Both the position numbers and the translations under genes were made by a program. The notes under the pieces are model-generated. The model ran no database searches and was not told the DNA's origin. It was given only the letters and a program-made list of their open reading frames with translations. From Bradyrhizobium lablabi (GTDB lineage Bacteria > Pseudomonadota > Alphaproteobacteria > Rhizobiales > Xanthobacteraceae), in contig NZ_LLYB01000034.1 in the NCBI RefSeq assembly GCF_001440475.1, forward strand, positions 17,478 through 81,477: a stretch of 64,000 bases of DNA, given 5' to 3'. Each line of letters begins with the position of its first letter. Within the stretch, counting starts at the first letter, position 1. Of this stretch, positions 47,213 through 54,837 are shown in pieces.

Positions 47213-48076
47213 CTATGCTCTTCGCAGCAGCTTCGCGACGCTCCGGGTGACCGCTGTAACGACGGGCGGGGAGGGCTCCATGACCAGCCTGAAGCCGAGA
47301 TTGGCCGGCGGGACGCCGGCGGCGCAGCCGCCGGACCTGGGATCGCGGATGAAGTCGGTCATATAGGAGCGATGGGCTCCCTGCACGACGCGTACGCCGC
47401 AATTGGTGTTGGTGGTCCGCTCCTGTCCACCGTCGAGCGAAACGCGAACGAAGCAGCTATTTGTCCACTCCCAGACATTGCCGCCGAGATCGTCCAGTCC
47501 GTTGCTGTTGGTGCCGAACGTACCGCCAGGCTGTGCGGCCGTCGCGACCGGCCTGGCGCGGGCAGATTCGGTTTCATAGCGAGCGATCCAGGCCTGTGCG
47601 GGATCGCTGGGATCGACCAGTGGCATCGCTTCGTCGCGCGCCTTCTCGGCGGCGGCGAATGTCCACTCCGCATCGGTCGGCAGACGATAGGTGACACCGG
47701 TCTTGCGCGATAGCCATACTGCGTAAGCCGAGGCATCGTGCCAACTGACGCCGACGACGGGTGCGTCCTGCGGGCTCGCGGGAATGGCGATGCGCGGGCA
47801 GGCGCCTTCATCGACGCAGCGCCCATATTCGGCGACGGTGACCTGCCGTTTCATGATGACGAGATCGGTGGGCAGGCGGAGCTCTCGCAACGGCCCTTCG
47901 ACCGGCCGGCCGTTCCGTGAGAAATCGCCGGCGGCGCGGTAGCTGAAGGAAGCGGACGGCAGGCGCCTGGCTCCGTCCTGATCTTGCGGTGGGGTGGGCG
48001 CAAAGGCGGTTGCCACGATCGGCGCTGCCAGCGCGCCTGCGAGCATTGCCAGCTTTACTTTCATCAGGATGAGCAC
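47213..48076 (-). CDS. nirV: NirV-like formylglycine-generating-enzyme-fold protein
   Basis: This protein of about 287 residues has a hydrophobic export signal (MLAGALAAPIVATAFA) and a FGE/SUMF1-type domain: VTVAEYGRC, VVGVSWHDASAYAVWLS, YRLPTDAEWTFAA, LGGNVWEWTNSC and LGFRLVM. NirV genes with this fold commonly follow nirK; their exact role in nitrite reductase maturation is unsettled. I prefer the GTG at 48076, spaced from GGAGG; an ATG at 48064 is also in frame. It lies 66 bp after nirK, with a hairpin between. Confidence 0.88.
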   Translation of the reverse strand: MLILMKVKLAMLAGALAAPIVATAFAPTPPQDQDGARRLPSASFSYRAAGDFSRNGRPVEGPLRELRLPTDLVIMKRQVTVAEYGRCVDEGACPRIAIPASPQDAPVVGVSWHDASAYAVWLSRKTGVTYRLPTDAEWTFAAAEKARDEAMPLVDPSDPAQAWIARYETESARARPVATAAQPGGTFGTNSNGLDDLGGNVWEWTNSCFVRVSLDGGQERTTNTNCGVRVVQGAHRSYMTDFIRDPRSGGCAAGVPPANLGFRLVMEPSPPVVTAVTRSVAKLLRRA

Positions 48077-48098
48077 GACATCGCCTCCTCTTCGTGCG

Positions 48099-48126
48099 AC
48101 GGCCCGCGGCGATAACCGCGGGCCGT
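48099..48126. terminator. Perfect hairpin between nirK and nirV
   Basis: ACGGCCCGCGG at 48099-48109 pairs exactly with CCGCGGGCCGT at 48116-48126, loop 6 nt. It starts 16 bp past the nirK stop. It may be an attenuator or 3' stabiliser that keeps nirK mRNA above nirV. There is no T-run on the nirK side. Confidence 0.6.
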
Positions 48127-48141
48127 CATTTTCGGCGCTAC

Positions 48142-49269
48142 CTAGCGGGTGACGGCCACCGGGTCGGCGGCACCGATCTTGTCCGGCGGGACCGGGCCGG
48201 GAGGGGTGACCTGCTTCATGAGGTCCTCGTTCCACTTGCCCTCTACCTTGATGTGCGCGCTGGCACCGAGTTCGACCGCCTCGATCAGGTTGTGGTTGAC
48301 GTAGGCGTAGATGCCGGGCTCACGGAAGGTGTAGAGAGCAGCGCCGGCCGAGCCGCCACGAACGAACCAGGTCTCGAGGTCCTTCTGCGGCGGATTGTTG
48401 AACTTGCCGGCCTCCCAGACGTAGTCGCCATGCCCGCCGATCAGATGGGGGCGGGTATCGCGATTGGCCTGCGAATGCACGAGCATGACAGTCTCGCCTA
48501 CCTTTGCGGTCATGGCGTTCTTGCCGGTGAGCGATCCAACCCGCCCGTTGAACACCACGTGGGTCGGGATCAGCTTGCGCATGACCTCGGTCGTATCGGC
48601 ATAGGATTCGCCGATGGTCTCGTAGGTCTTGTACTTGCCGTTCGCATCCTTCGGCACGTAGAGGTCATTTTCGCCGATGTAGAAGATCTTGTCGTAACGC
48701 AGCGCCTTGCCTTCGGCGTCCTTCAGGCCGTCGCGCGGCAGCACCATCACCGTGCCGTGCATGCCGGAGACGACGTGCCAGGGGATCATGCCTTCGGGCG
48801 CGCAGTGATAGACGAAGACGCCGGGGCGCGTCGCCTTCCAGCGCAACACCACCTGCTCGCCGGGATTGACGTGGGTCAGCGCGCCGCCGCCCAATGCACC
48901 CGTTGCCGAATGCAGGTCGATGTTGTGCGGCATGCTGTTGGAGGCGGGGTTGACCAGCGTGAGCTCCATGTAATCGCCTTCGTGGAGCACCATCATCGGG
49001 CCAGGCATCGATCCGTCGAACGTCATCGCGTGGAATTTCGTGCCGGCATCGTCGATGACGACTTCCTTCTCCCGAATCGTCAGCTTGAATTCGACGATCT
49101 TCGGTCCCGCCTTGGTCGCCTGTTCATGCGCGTGGACGAAGGGCGGAGCCACCAGTTCGACCTTCTGGCGCGGCAGCTTGAGATCGTCTGCTGGTCCCGC
49201 CACGGCCGGTGCGGCCATCATCAGCGCCGCGACAGCGGCACCCATTAATGCAGTCCTTCTCGTCAGCAT
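48142..49269 (-). CDS. nirK: Copper-containing nitrite reductase
   Basis: This 375-residue trimeric periplasmic enzyme reduces nitrite to NO. The N terminus has a twin-arginine-like signal ([23 protein letters not shown]). Copper ligands are visible: [12 protein letters not shown] (type 1 and type 2 His), then [18 protein letters not shown] (Cys, His, Met of type 1), and [10 protein letters not shown] with the late type 2 His. The ATG at 49269 follows GGAGAG; one 12 bp earlier is less likely. Pseudoazurin nearby is the likely donor. A TTG-N8-CAA box is 70 bp upstream. Confidence 0.97.
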   Translation of the reverse strand: MLTRRTALMGAAVAALMMAAPAVAGPADDLKLPRQKVELVAPPFVHAHEQATKAGPKIVEFKLTIREKEVVIDDAGTKFHAMTFDGSMPGPMMVLHEGDYMELTLVNPASNSMPHNIDLHSATGALGGGALTHVNPGEQVVLRWKATRPGVFVYHCAPEGMIPWHVVSGMHGTVMVLPRDGLKDAEGKALRYDKIFYIGENDLYVPKDANGKYKTYETIGESYADTTEVMRKLIPTHVVFNGRVGSLTGKNAMTAKVGETVMLVHSQANRDTRPHLIGGHGDYVWEAGKFNNPPQKDLETWFVRGGSAGAALYTFREPGIYAYVNHNLIEAVELGASAHIKVEGKWNEDLMKQVTPPGPVPPDKIGAADPVAVTR

Positions 49270-49338
49270 GATGCTCTCCATCGCTTTATGCGTCCCAATT
49301 CGATGGGTGCATCATGCGCGACGTGGCCGCGAGTCTCT

Positions 49339-49352
49339 TTGCGCTGGAACAA
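49339..49352 (-). promoter_or_regulatory. FixK/NnrR-type box upstream of nirK
   Basis: Read toward nirK the site is TTGTTCCAGCGCAA, followed by AGAG as at nnrS and norC. The centre is about 76 bp before the nirK ATG, a normal distance for a class II Fnr-type activator with a short leader. Confidence 0.75.
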
Positions 49353-49395
49353 GGAGAAACGCTTTATTGGCCGATGAAGCGGATCGATCGGAAAT

Positions 49396-49409
49396 TTGCG
49401 CGAGAGCAA
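49396..49409 (+). promoter_or_regulatory. Second FixK/NnrR-like box in the nirK upstream region
   Basis: TTGCGCGAGAGCAA fits the TTG-N8-CAA pattern and is followed by AGAGCGCTGG, the extension also found after the nnrS box. Its orientation by that extension is rightward, but no gene starts to the right. It may be a second upstream site for nirK, about 133 bp from its ATG, or drive an unannotated RNA. Confidence 0.55.
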
Positions 49410-49481
49410 AGAGCGCTGGAAGTTGCCGGGCTACCGTCGTTGGATGGGAAAGGCCGTCGAGGCTCGAGGTGAAGCGCCGGC

Positions 49482-50204
49482 TTACGGATTGGGTTTACGA
49501 TTCAGAGCGCCTTCATCACCTTCGGCAAGGACATGCAGTCTGTTGGCATCGCGCAGCACGATGCGCTGCCTGCCACCCTCGACCAATCCCTGCTGCTCCC
49601 ATGCGCTGAGAATCCGGCTCACCGTGTGCAGCGTGGTCCCCGTCATCTCGGCGACGTCCTGCCGGCTGATCGGAAAGTCGATCTCGACGCCGGCATCGAC
49701 TTTCCTTCCGGCCTGCTTGGCCAGCCGAAGTAGCGCATGCGCGACGCGTTGCTCGACCTGTTCGTTCGACATCTCCAGGACACGGGCCTGGGTGTCCTGC
49801 AGGCGGCTGCCGACGGTCTGCAGCGCGCTTGAAGCGAGGCTCGGATATTTGGTCAGCAGGCGATTCCAGGATGATGAGGGCCAGGCGAGCGCGATGCTGT
49901 CGACGGCGGCCACGGCGGTGGCCGGATAATGCGTCAGGTTCATGGCCTGGGCGACACCGAACAGTTCGCCGCCCGAGACGTAGCGCACGACGGACTGCTG
50001 TCCCTGTAGCGTGACCTTCTCGACGCGAAGATGGCCGTGAAGCAGGAGGTAGAAGTGATCGGCTTTCGCGCCCTGATCGAACACGGCGCTTCCCTTCGGA
50101 TATCGAATCGAGCGCGCTTCGCGCAGCAGCTCGTCCTGCTCGGCGGGCGCAAGGCCGGCGAACATCGGCAGGTTGGCGACCAGGGAGCGGTCGACGGAGG
50201 CCAT
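49482..50204 (-). CDS. Crp/Fnr-family regulator (NnrR/Dnr-like)
   Basis: This 240-residue protein has a cyclic-nucleotide-like sensor domain (about 10-125) and a Crp helix-turn-helix (ISRQDVAEMTGTTLHTVSRIL, about 175-195). The four N-terminal Fe-S Cys of Fnr are absent, so oxygen sensing by a cluster is unlikely; NO/haem-type sensing as in NnrR/Dnr is plausible. GAGGA precedes the ATG at 50204; a start 48 bp earlier is weaker. It is divergent from pseudoazurin and shares the box at 50299, so it may be autoregulated. It is the likely regulator of the island. Confidence 0.9.
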   Translation of the reverse strand: MASVDRSLVANLPMFAGLAPAEQDELLREARSIRYPKGSAVFDQGAKADHFYLLLHGHLRVEKVTLQGQQSVVRYVSGGELFGVAQAMNLTHYPATAVAAVDSIALAWPSSSWNRLLTKYPSLASSALQTVGSRLQDTQARVLEMSNEQVEQRVAHALLRLAKQAGRKVDAGVEIDFPISRQDVAEMTGTTLHTVSRILSAWEQQGLVEGGRQRIVLRDANRLHVLAEGDEGALNRKPNP

Positions 50205-50298
50205 CGATATCCTCGTTTCAATACTTGCGGAGAGTATCCGCGGCGGCGGCAAGCCTCAACGACTTGCAAAGCTCTTAATGCAGGATTCGGCACGAAGA

Positions 50299-50312
50299 TT
50301 GCGCTAGCGCAA
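50299..50312. promoter_or_regulatory. Perfectly palindromic FixK/NnrR box between regulator and pseudoazurin
   Basis: TTGCGCTAGCGCAA is a perfect 14-bp palindrome, the best box in the window. It is about 100 bp from both divergent ATGs, so it can serve both the regulator gene and pseudoazurin. Confidence 0.82.
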
Positions 50313-50403
50313 TATTGGCAAAACCAGGCGGCGATATCTGATCCCCGGGAGCCCGGTAGAGGCCGGGCCAAGTTCCAGGAAAACGGGAAAGAAACGGGAA
50401 AAC

Positions 50404-50862
50404 ATGAGAAAGATTGCGATGTTGGCCGCGGCTGCGGCTGCTCTGGTTCTGACCGGGAGCGCCCGGGCGGCGGAGGTCGAGGTCAAGCTTCTCAACAAGG
50501 GAAGCGACGGCACAGTGATGGTGTTCGAGCCGGCTTTCGTGAAGGTCGCGCCCGGCGATACCGTCAAGTTCGTGTCCACGGACAAGGGACACAACGCAGA
50601 GTCCATCAAGGGCATGCTCCCCGAGGGCGCGGCGCCGTTCGTCGGCAAGAACAACGAGGATATTGCCGTCAAGTTCGAGCAGGAGGGCGTCTACGGCATC
50701 AAGTGTCTGCCCCACTACGGCATGGGAATGGTTGCGTTGATCGTGGTCGGTAAGCCCGGCAATGTCGATCAGGCCAAGGCTGTTCCGCAGGTCGGCAAGG
50801 CAAAGCAGGTCTTTGCGAAGCTGTTCGACACGCTCGAGGCCAGCAAGACCGCATCCAGATAG
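50404..50862 (+). CDS. Pseudoazurin (type 1 blue copper protein)
   Basis: This 152-residue periplasmic electron carrier has an N-terminal signal (MRKIAMLAAAAAALVLTGSARAAE). The copper site is visible as the His of KGHNAES, then Cys, His and Met in IKCLPHYGMGM. Pseudoazurins donate electrons to NirK, and often also to NosZ. A perfect TTG-N8-CAA palindrome lies about 100 bp upstream, and nirK is 1.1 kb away. Confidence 0.94.
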   Translation: MRKIAMLAAAAAALVLTGSARAAEVEVKLLNKGSDGTVMVFEPAFVKVAPGDTVKFVSTDKGHNAESIKGMLPEGAAPFVGKNNEDIAVKFEQEGVYGIKCLPHYGMGMVALIVVGKPGNVDQAKAVPQVGKAKQVFAKLFDTLEASKTASR

Positions 50863-50874
50863 CGGTTTACCGCC

Positions 50875-51066
50875 AAGCTTTTCCAATGGGTCGGATGGAT
50901 GAGCAGGGGGTTCGTCCATCCAGACATTGTACCAGATGCCCGATTTGCGCCCGCACGGAAAACGCAGCGCCTCGATCCCGGCGGTGCAGACCTGGCCGAG
51001 TTCGAGGTCGCAGTCATCGGCAAGCGCAATCGGAAGCCAGCCTTCGTGCGAGATAGCGTTGCGCAT
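50875..51066 (-). pseudogene. Frameshifted small gene of a 'FPC ... HPTHW' family
   Basis: From the ATG at 51066 the frame reads DCDLELGQVCTAGIEALRFPCGRKSGIWYNVWMDEPPAHP and then SDPLEK in the current frame. Removing one copy of the tandem 4-bp repeat at 50893-50900 (GGATGGAT on the plus strand) restores HPTHWKS. I recall small rhizobial proteins with FPCRR and HPTHWR motifs. The 4-bp duplication is thus a likely frameshift. The restored frame still lacks an early stop and would run into the pseudoazurin 3' end. Confidence 0.5.
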
Positions 51067-51120
51067 CGCGATGATCCGTCGCCGAATCCACGAGCGCTCC
51101 TTGATCTAGCGCAAGGTCGT

Positions 51121-51306
51121 CTATTGAGATGGCTTTGTATCGGCCGAGCAGCAGGAACAACAGTCCGCTTTGCTCTCGATGAAGGGCGGGATCGAGGTTT
51201 CGTCTCCCAGCTTCCGGAGAAGGTCGTCGGTGATCGCCTCGAAAAGCTTGCGTTCGATAGCGCTGTCGCTCCGGCTTCGCCCTCGCAATCTCTCGAAAAT
51301 CCGCAT
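51121..51306 (-). CDS. Small Cys-rich protein (61 aa)
   Basis: A 61-residue frame starts MRIFERLRGRSRSDSAIERK and ends in a Cys-rich tail, CCSCCS. GGAGG sits about 5 nt before the ATG. It is divergent from nnrS and shares the TTG-N8-CAA box at 51400, about 100 bp from its ATG, so it may be induced with the denitrification genes. A charged helical body with paired Cys suggests metal or thiol chemistry. I do not recognise the family. Confidence 0.55.
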   Translation of the reverse strand: MRIFERLRGRSRSDSAIERKLFEAITDDLLRKLGDETSIPPFIESKADCCSCCSADTKPSQ

Positions 51307-51399
51307 CGCATCCTCCGTTGATCGTGGAACCAAAAATGCAGCCGGGAAGCAGCACGGTCTTTGTCGGAGATCAAACATCCCGCCGAACGATGCGGCAAT

Positions 51400-51413
51400 T
51401 TGTGCTTCGACAA
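51400..51413. promoter_or_regulatory. FixK/NnrR-type box between small ORF and nnrS
   Basis: TTGTGCTTCGACAA, followed by AGAGCGCTGG, is centred about 58 bp before the nnrS ATG. It may also drive the divergent Cys-rich small ORF. Confidence 0.75.
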
Positions 51414-51464
51414 AGAGCGCTGGCCGGAACGGCTTATGATCGCAGTGAATGAACAGGGGTCACC

Positions 51465-52643
51465 ATGGCGACGATGCAGAAATTGAGGGCCTATCAGGGG
51501 CCGGCGCTGTTTTCCTACGGTTTCCGGCCGTTCTTCCTGTTCGGCGCCATCTATGCCGGCGCGACGGTTCCGCTGTGGCTTGCGGTATTCGCCGGTCACG
51601 TCTCGCTGCCGAGCGCGCTCGCGCCGCGAGACTGGCATGTCCATGAGATGCTGTTCGGCTATGTCGGCGCTGTGATCGCGGGCTTTCTCCTGACGGCGGT
51701 GCCGAACTGGACAGGCCGGCTTCCGATCCAGGGTGTTCCGCTTGCGATCCTGTTTGCCACCTGGCTCGCCGGGCGGTTGGCTGTGACATTCTCCGGCTTC
51801 ATCGGCTGGGAAATCGCGCTGGCGGTCGACGCCGCCTTTCTCGCGCTGCTCGCTGGCGCAGCCGCGCGCGAGATCGTCGCCGGCCGCAAGTGGAATAATC
51901 TGATGGTGGTCGGCATCATCTCGCTGCTGGCCATCGTCAACATCGCGTTTCATGTCGAGGCGCATCTCGGTGGCGTGGCGGAATATTCCACGCGCCTCGG
52001 TGTAGGCCTCGTGGTTACGCTGGTCTGCGTGATCGGCGGGCGGATCGTTCCGAGTTTTACGCGCAACTGGCTGGCGCGCCGCGAACCGGGACGGCTGCCC
52101 GTGCCCTTCGATCGCTTCGATGCGATCACGATGGTCGCCGGCGTTTGCGCCATGATCGCGTGGGTCGCGGCGCCTTCGAGCCGTTTCATCGCAGCCGCAC
52201 TCGGCGTTGCCGGTTTGCTCCACCTCGTGCGCCTGGCGCGTTGGGCCGGCGATCGGACCGTGTCAGACCGCCTCGTGCTGATCCTTCATGTGGCTTATGC
52301 ATTCGTGCCGGCCGGTTTCCTTCTCACGGCGCTGGCTGCCGTGGACCTCGTCGCCCCGAGCGCCGGGATCCATGCCTGGACCGGCGGCGCAATCGGTTCA
52401 ATGACGATCGCGGTGATGACGCGTGCGTCGCTCGGCCACACGGGCCAGGCGCTTTCGGCGTCCGTCGCTACCCAGCTTGTCTACGCGTCGATCGTCGTCG
52501 CCGCGCTGGCACGGATATGTGCGGCGCTCGAACCGAGCCATGCGATTCCGCTTTTGACGGTCGCGGGTGTGGCCTGGGCGGGGGCATTCCTTGGCTTCGC
52601 GGTCGTCTACGCCCCGCTGCTGTGCCGCGCGCGCAAGTTCTGA
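51465..52643 (+). CDS. nnrS: NnrS family haem/copper membrane protein
   Basis: This 392-residue protein has about 12 predicted helices and starts with the NnrS pattern ALFSYGFRPFFLFGAIYAG, DWHVHEMLFGYVGAVIAGFLLTAVPNWTGR. NnrS proteins occur with nitrite/NO reductases and are linked to NO stress; Rhodobacter NnrS binds haem and copper. A box lies upstream. It starts a rightward run with a membrane protein 9 bp after its stop, DUF2249, DUF59 and CcoG. Confidence 0.92.
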   Translation: MATMQKLRAYQGPALFSYGFRPFFLFGAIYAGATVPLWLAVFAGHVSLPSALAPRDWHVHEMLFGYVGAVIAGFLLTAVPNWTGRLPIQGVPLAILFATWLAGRLAVTFSGFIGWEIALAVDAAFLALLAGAAAREIVAGRKWNNLMVVGIISLLAIVNIAFHVEAHLGGVAEYSTRLGVGLVVTLVCVIGGRIVPSFTRNWLARREPGRLPVPFDRFDAITMVAGVCAMIAWVAAPSSRFIAAALGVAGLLHLVRLARWAGDRTVSDRLVLILHVAYAFVPAGFLLTALAAVDLVAPSAGIHAWTGGAIGSMTIAVMTRASLGHTGQALSASVATQLVYASIVVAALARICAALEPSHAIPLLTVAGVAWAGAFLGFAVVYAPLLCRARKF

Positions 52644-52652
52644 AGAGGTACG

Positions 52653-53990
52653 ATGATCGGCGCCAGCATATCACGATGGACGATGAGCTACTTCGCGATG
52701 GCGCTCGCGTGGTTGTTCGTCGCGCTGGCGCTGATGGTCGCGCGCGTCGGTTTTCCGGCGGCGCATCTGGCATCGCCCGATACCCTCGTACTGGTACACG
52801 TGGTCTGCATCGGCTGGCTCAGCGTGGCGATGTGCGGCGCGCTGCTGCAGTTTGTACCCGTGCTCGTGGCAAAGCCGCTGTATTCGGAGAAATGGGCATT
52901 GCCCGCGCTTGGGCTGTTGACCGCAGGTCTGGTCGCGCTGCTCGCGGGTTTTTTGGGATTGGGTGGCCGGCTTCCCGCCTGGCACTGGCTCCTTCCGGTT
53001 GGCGCAGTGCTGCTGACCGTCGGGTTCGGCCTGATCGTTATCGATCTCGGATTGACTGCATGGCAGCGGCCGGCCGGCCCGGCACGCTTTGTCCTGGCAG
53101 GGCTGGCTTCGCTCTGCGCCACCGTCACCTTCGGCGCGATCTTCGCATTTGCGCATGCGGGGTGGGCGGGATCGATCGGGGCATCGATGCTGGCGAGCGG
53201 GGTTCCGCTGCACGCAATCGCCGGCCTTGGCGGCTGGTTGACGTTGACGGCGATGGGGGTGAGCTATCGGTTGCTATCCATGTTCATGCTCGCGCGCGAT
53301 GTTGACGACAGGAAGAGCAGCATGACGTTGGCAGCCGGTGCGCTCGCCATCACCATCGCCGTGGTCGGCGGCATTTTCGCGATCTGGCTCTCTTCCGGAT
53401 TGAATGCCGTATTGTCGGTGGTCGCCGCCCTTGGGCTCGCAACGATTGCTCTATATGGGCGCGACGTGATCGAGATCTTTCGGAGCCGCAAGCGGCGTCA
53501 GCTCGAACTCAACACGCGGATGGCGGTATTGTCCTTTGTCAGCCTCGCGGCGTCGGGCTTGCTGGGTGTGATGCTCATCTTGACCGGTACTTTCGCCACG
53601 CATCTCGGCGCGTTCGTGTTTCTCGTTATCTTTGGCTGGTTGTCGGGTCTCGTTCTCGCCAAGCTCTACAAGATCGTGGCGTTCCTGACCTGGCTCGAGA
53701 CCTACGGGCCCGTGATGGGACGCGCGCCAACACCGCGCGTTCAGGATTTGGTTGCGGAGGCGAGGGCATCAAAATGGTTCGTGATCTACCACATGGCCGT
53801 ATGGTTCGGCACGCTGATGCTGCTCGCTGATCAACCCTCGGCATTCCGCGCGGCCGCGGCGATGATGATGATCGGTATCGTCGGCATTATCCGCGAAGTG
53901 ATCCGGACACGCCAGCTTGCGGACGTCCAGAGTCCGCTGCGGTTGCCGGACGGCGCCTGCGCGCCGCATCTGCTGTTTGCCAGAAGTTGA
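52653..53990 (+). CDS. Polytopic membrane protein of the denitrification island
   Basis: This 445-residue protein has about 12 predicted helices and only short loops. LVLVHVVCIGWLSVAMCGALLQFVPVL with its His and the later HAIAGLGGWLTLTAMGVSYRLLSMF resemble haem-binding helices of oxidase-subunit-I-like proteins, but I cannot assign copper ligands. It begins 9 bp after nnrS and is followed by DUF2249 and DUF59 genes. A role beside NnrS in NO handling or cofactor insertion is inference; no named family is recognised. Confidence 0.82.
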   Translation: MIGASISRWTMSYFAMALAWLFVALALMVARVGFPAAHLASPDTLVLVHVVCIGWLSVAMCGALLQFVPVLVAKPLYSEKWALPALGLLTAGLVALLAGFLGLGGRLPAWHWLLPVGAVLLTVGFGLIVIDLGLTAWQRPAGPARFVLAGLASLCATVTFGAIFAFAHAGWAGSIGASMLASGVPLHAIAGLGGWLTLTAMGVSYRLLSMFMLARDVDDRKSSMTLAAGALAITIAVVGGIFAIWLSSGLNAVLSVVAALGLATIALYGRDVIEIFRSRKRRQLELNTRMAVLSFVSLAASGLLGVMLILTGTFATHLGAFVFLVIFGWLSGLVLAKLYKIVAFLTWLETYGPVMGRAPTPRVQDLVAEARASKWFVIYHMAVWFGTLMLLADQPSAFRAAAAMMMIGIVGIIREVIRTRQLADVQSPLRLPDGACAPHLLFARS

Positions 53991-54012
53991 CGATCAAACG
54001 AAAGGAGCAAGC

Positions 54013-54516
54013 ATGACCGAATATATCGATGTCGACGTCCGTCCGATCCTGCGTGCAGGTGGCGAGCCGTTCTCGGTCATCATGTCCGCGCTCGAACGGC
54101 TCGAACCCGGGCAGGGGCTTCGTCTCTATGCCACGTTCAAGCCGGTGCCGTTGTTCGCGGTGATGGCGGATAAGGGATTCGCGCATTCGGCACAGGCGCT
54201 CGATGCCGGCGAGTGGGAAGTGCTGTTCACGCCCGCGGAAACAAAACAGGCCGCGTTCGTGGCCCGAGCAGCAACCTTCGATACCTGGCCCGAACCGACG
54301 GTCCAACTCGACAATCGCGATCTTGAGCCGCCGGAGCCGATGGTGCGCATCCTTGCGGCTGCCGAGAAACTAGGACCGGGTGAAACGTTGTCAGCGCTGC
54401 TGCGGCGCGAGCCCGTCTTCCTGTTTCCGCAACTCGAGAAGCGCGGATATCGCTGGCTCGGCGGGTTCTCGCCGGATGGCGCAACGTACGAGCTGACAGT
54501 AAGGGCGCCGTCATGA
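54013..54516 (+). CDS. Tandem DUF2249 protein
   Basis: This 167-residue protein has two DUF2249-like halves: about 4-70 (YIDVDVRPILRAGGEPFSVI ... GEWEVLF) and about 98-165 (VQLDNRDLEPPEPMVRIL ... YELTV). Each has the D-x-R and helix-turn pattern of TusA/SirA-like small domains. GGAG precedes the ATG. Single DUF2249 proteins occur with denitrification and haem-copper genes; function is unknown. The stop overlaps the DUF59 start by 4 bp, so the two are translationally coupled. Confidence 0.82.
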   Translation: MTEYIDVDVRPILRAGGEPFSVIMSALERLEPGQGLRLYATFKPVPLFAVMADKGFAHSAQALDAGEWEVLFTPAETKQAAFVARAATFDTWPEPTVQLDNRDLEPPEPMVRILAAAEKLGPGETLSALLRREPVFLFPQLEKRGYRWLGGFSPDGATYELTVRAPS

Positions 54517-54827
54517 CCAACGAACTGGTCGGGGGGATCAGGGACGCGCTGTGTGTCGTGATCGACCCTGAACTCGGTTACAACATCGTCGATCTCGGCT
54601 TCGTCTACGACATCTCGGTCGTCGACGGCGCCGTTCGCATCACGATGACCGCGACCACGCCGGGATGCCCTGCGGTCCATTTCCTGAAAGAGGGCGTAGC
54701 GAGCGCCGTCGTACGGGTGCCGGGCGTCCGTTCCGTCGATATCGTGATGACGTTCGATCCGCCCTGGGCACCCTCGCGCATCGAGCCGGAGATCCGGGCC
54801 TCGCTTGGCTTTGCCGCAGTGAACTGA
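54513..54827 (+). CDS. DUF59/MIP18-family Fe-S assembly protein
   Basis: This 104-residue protein carries the DUF59 core IDPELGYNIVDLGFVYD and the Cys segment TATTPGCPAV, as in SufT/PaaD-type proteins that mature or insert Fe-S clusters. It overlaps the DUF2249 gene by 4 bp and ends 10 bp before ccoG, which itself holds Fe-S clusters. A maturation role for CcoG or another metalloprotein of the island is inferred. Confidence 0.87.
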   Translation: MTNELVGGIRDALCVVIDPELGYNIVDLGFVYDISVVDGAVRITMTATTPGCPAVHFLKEGVASAVVRVPGVRSVDIVMTFDPPWAPSRIEPEIRASLGFAAVN

Positions 54828-54837
54828 AGTCCGCAAA

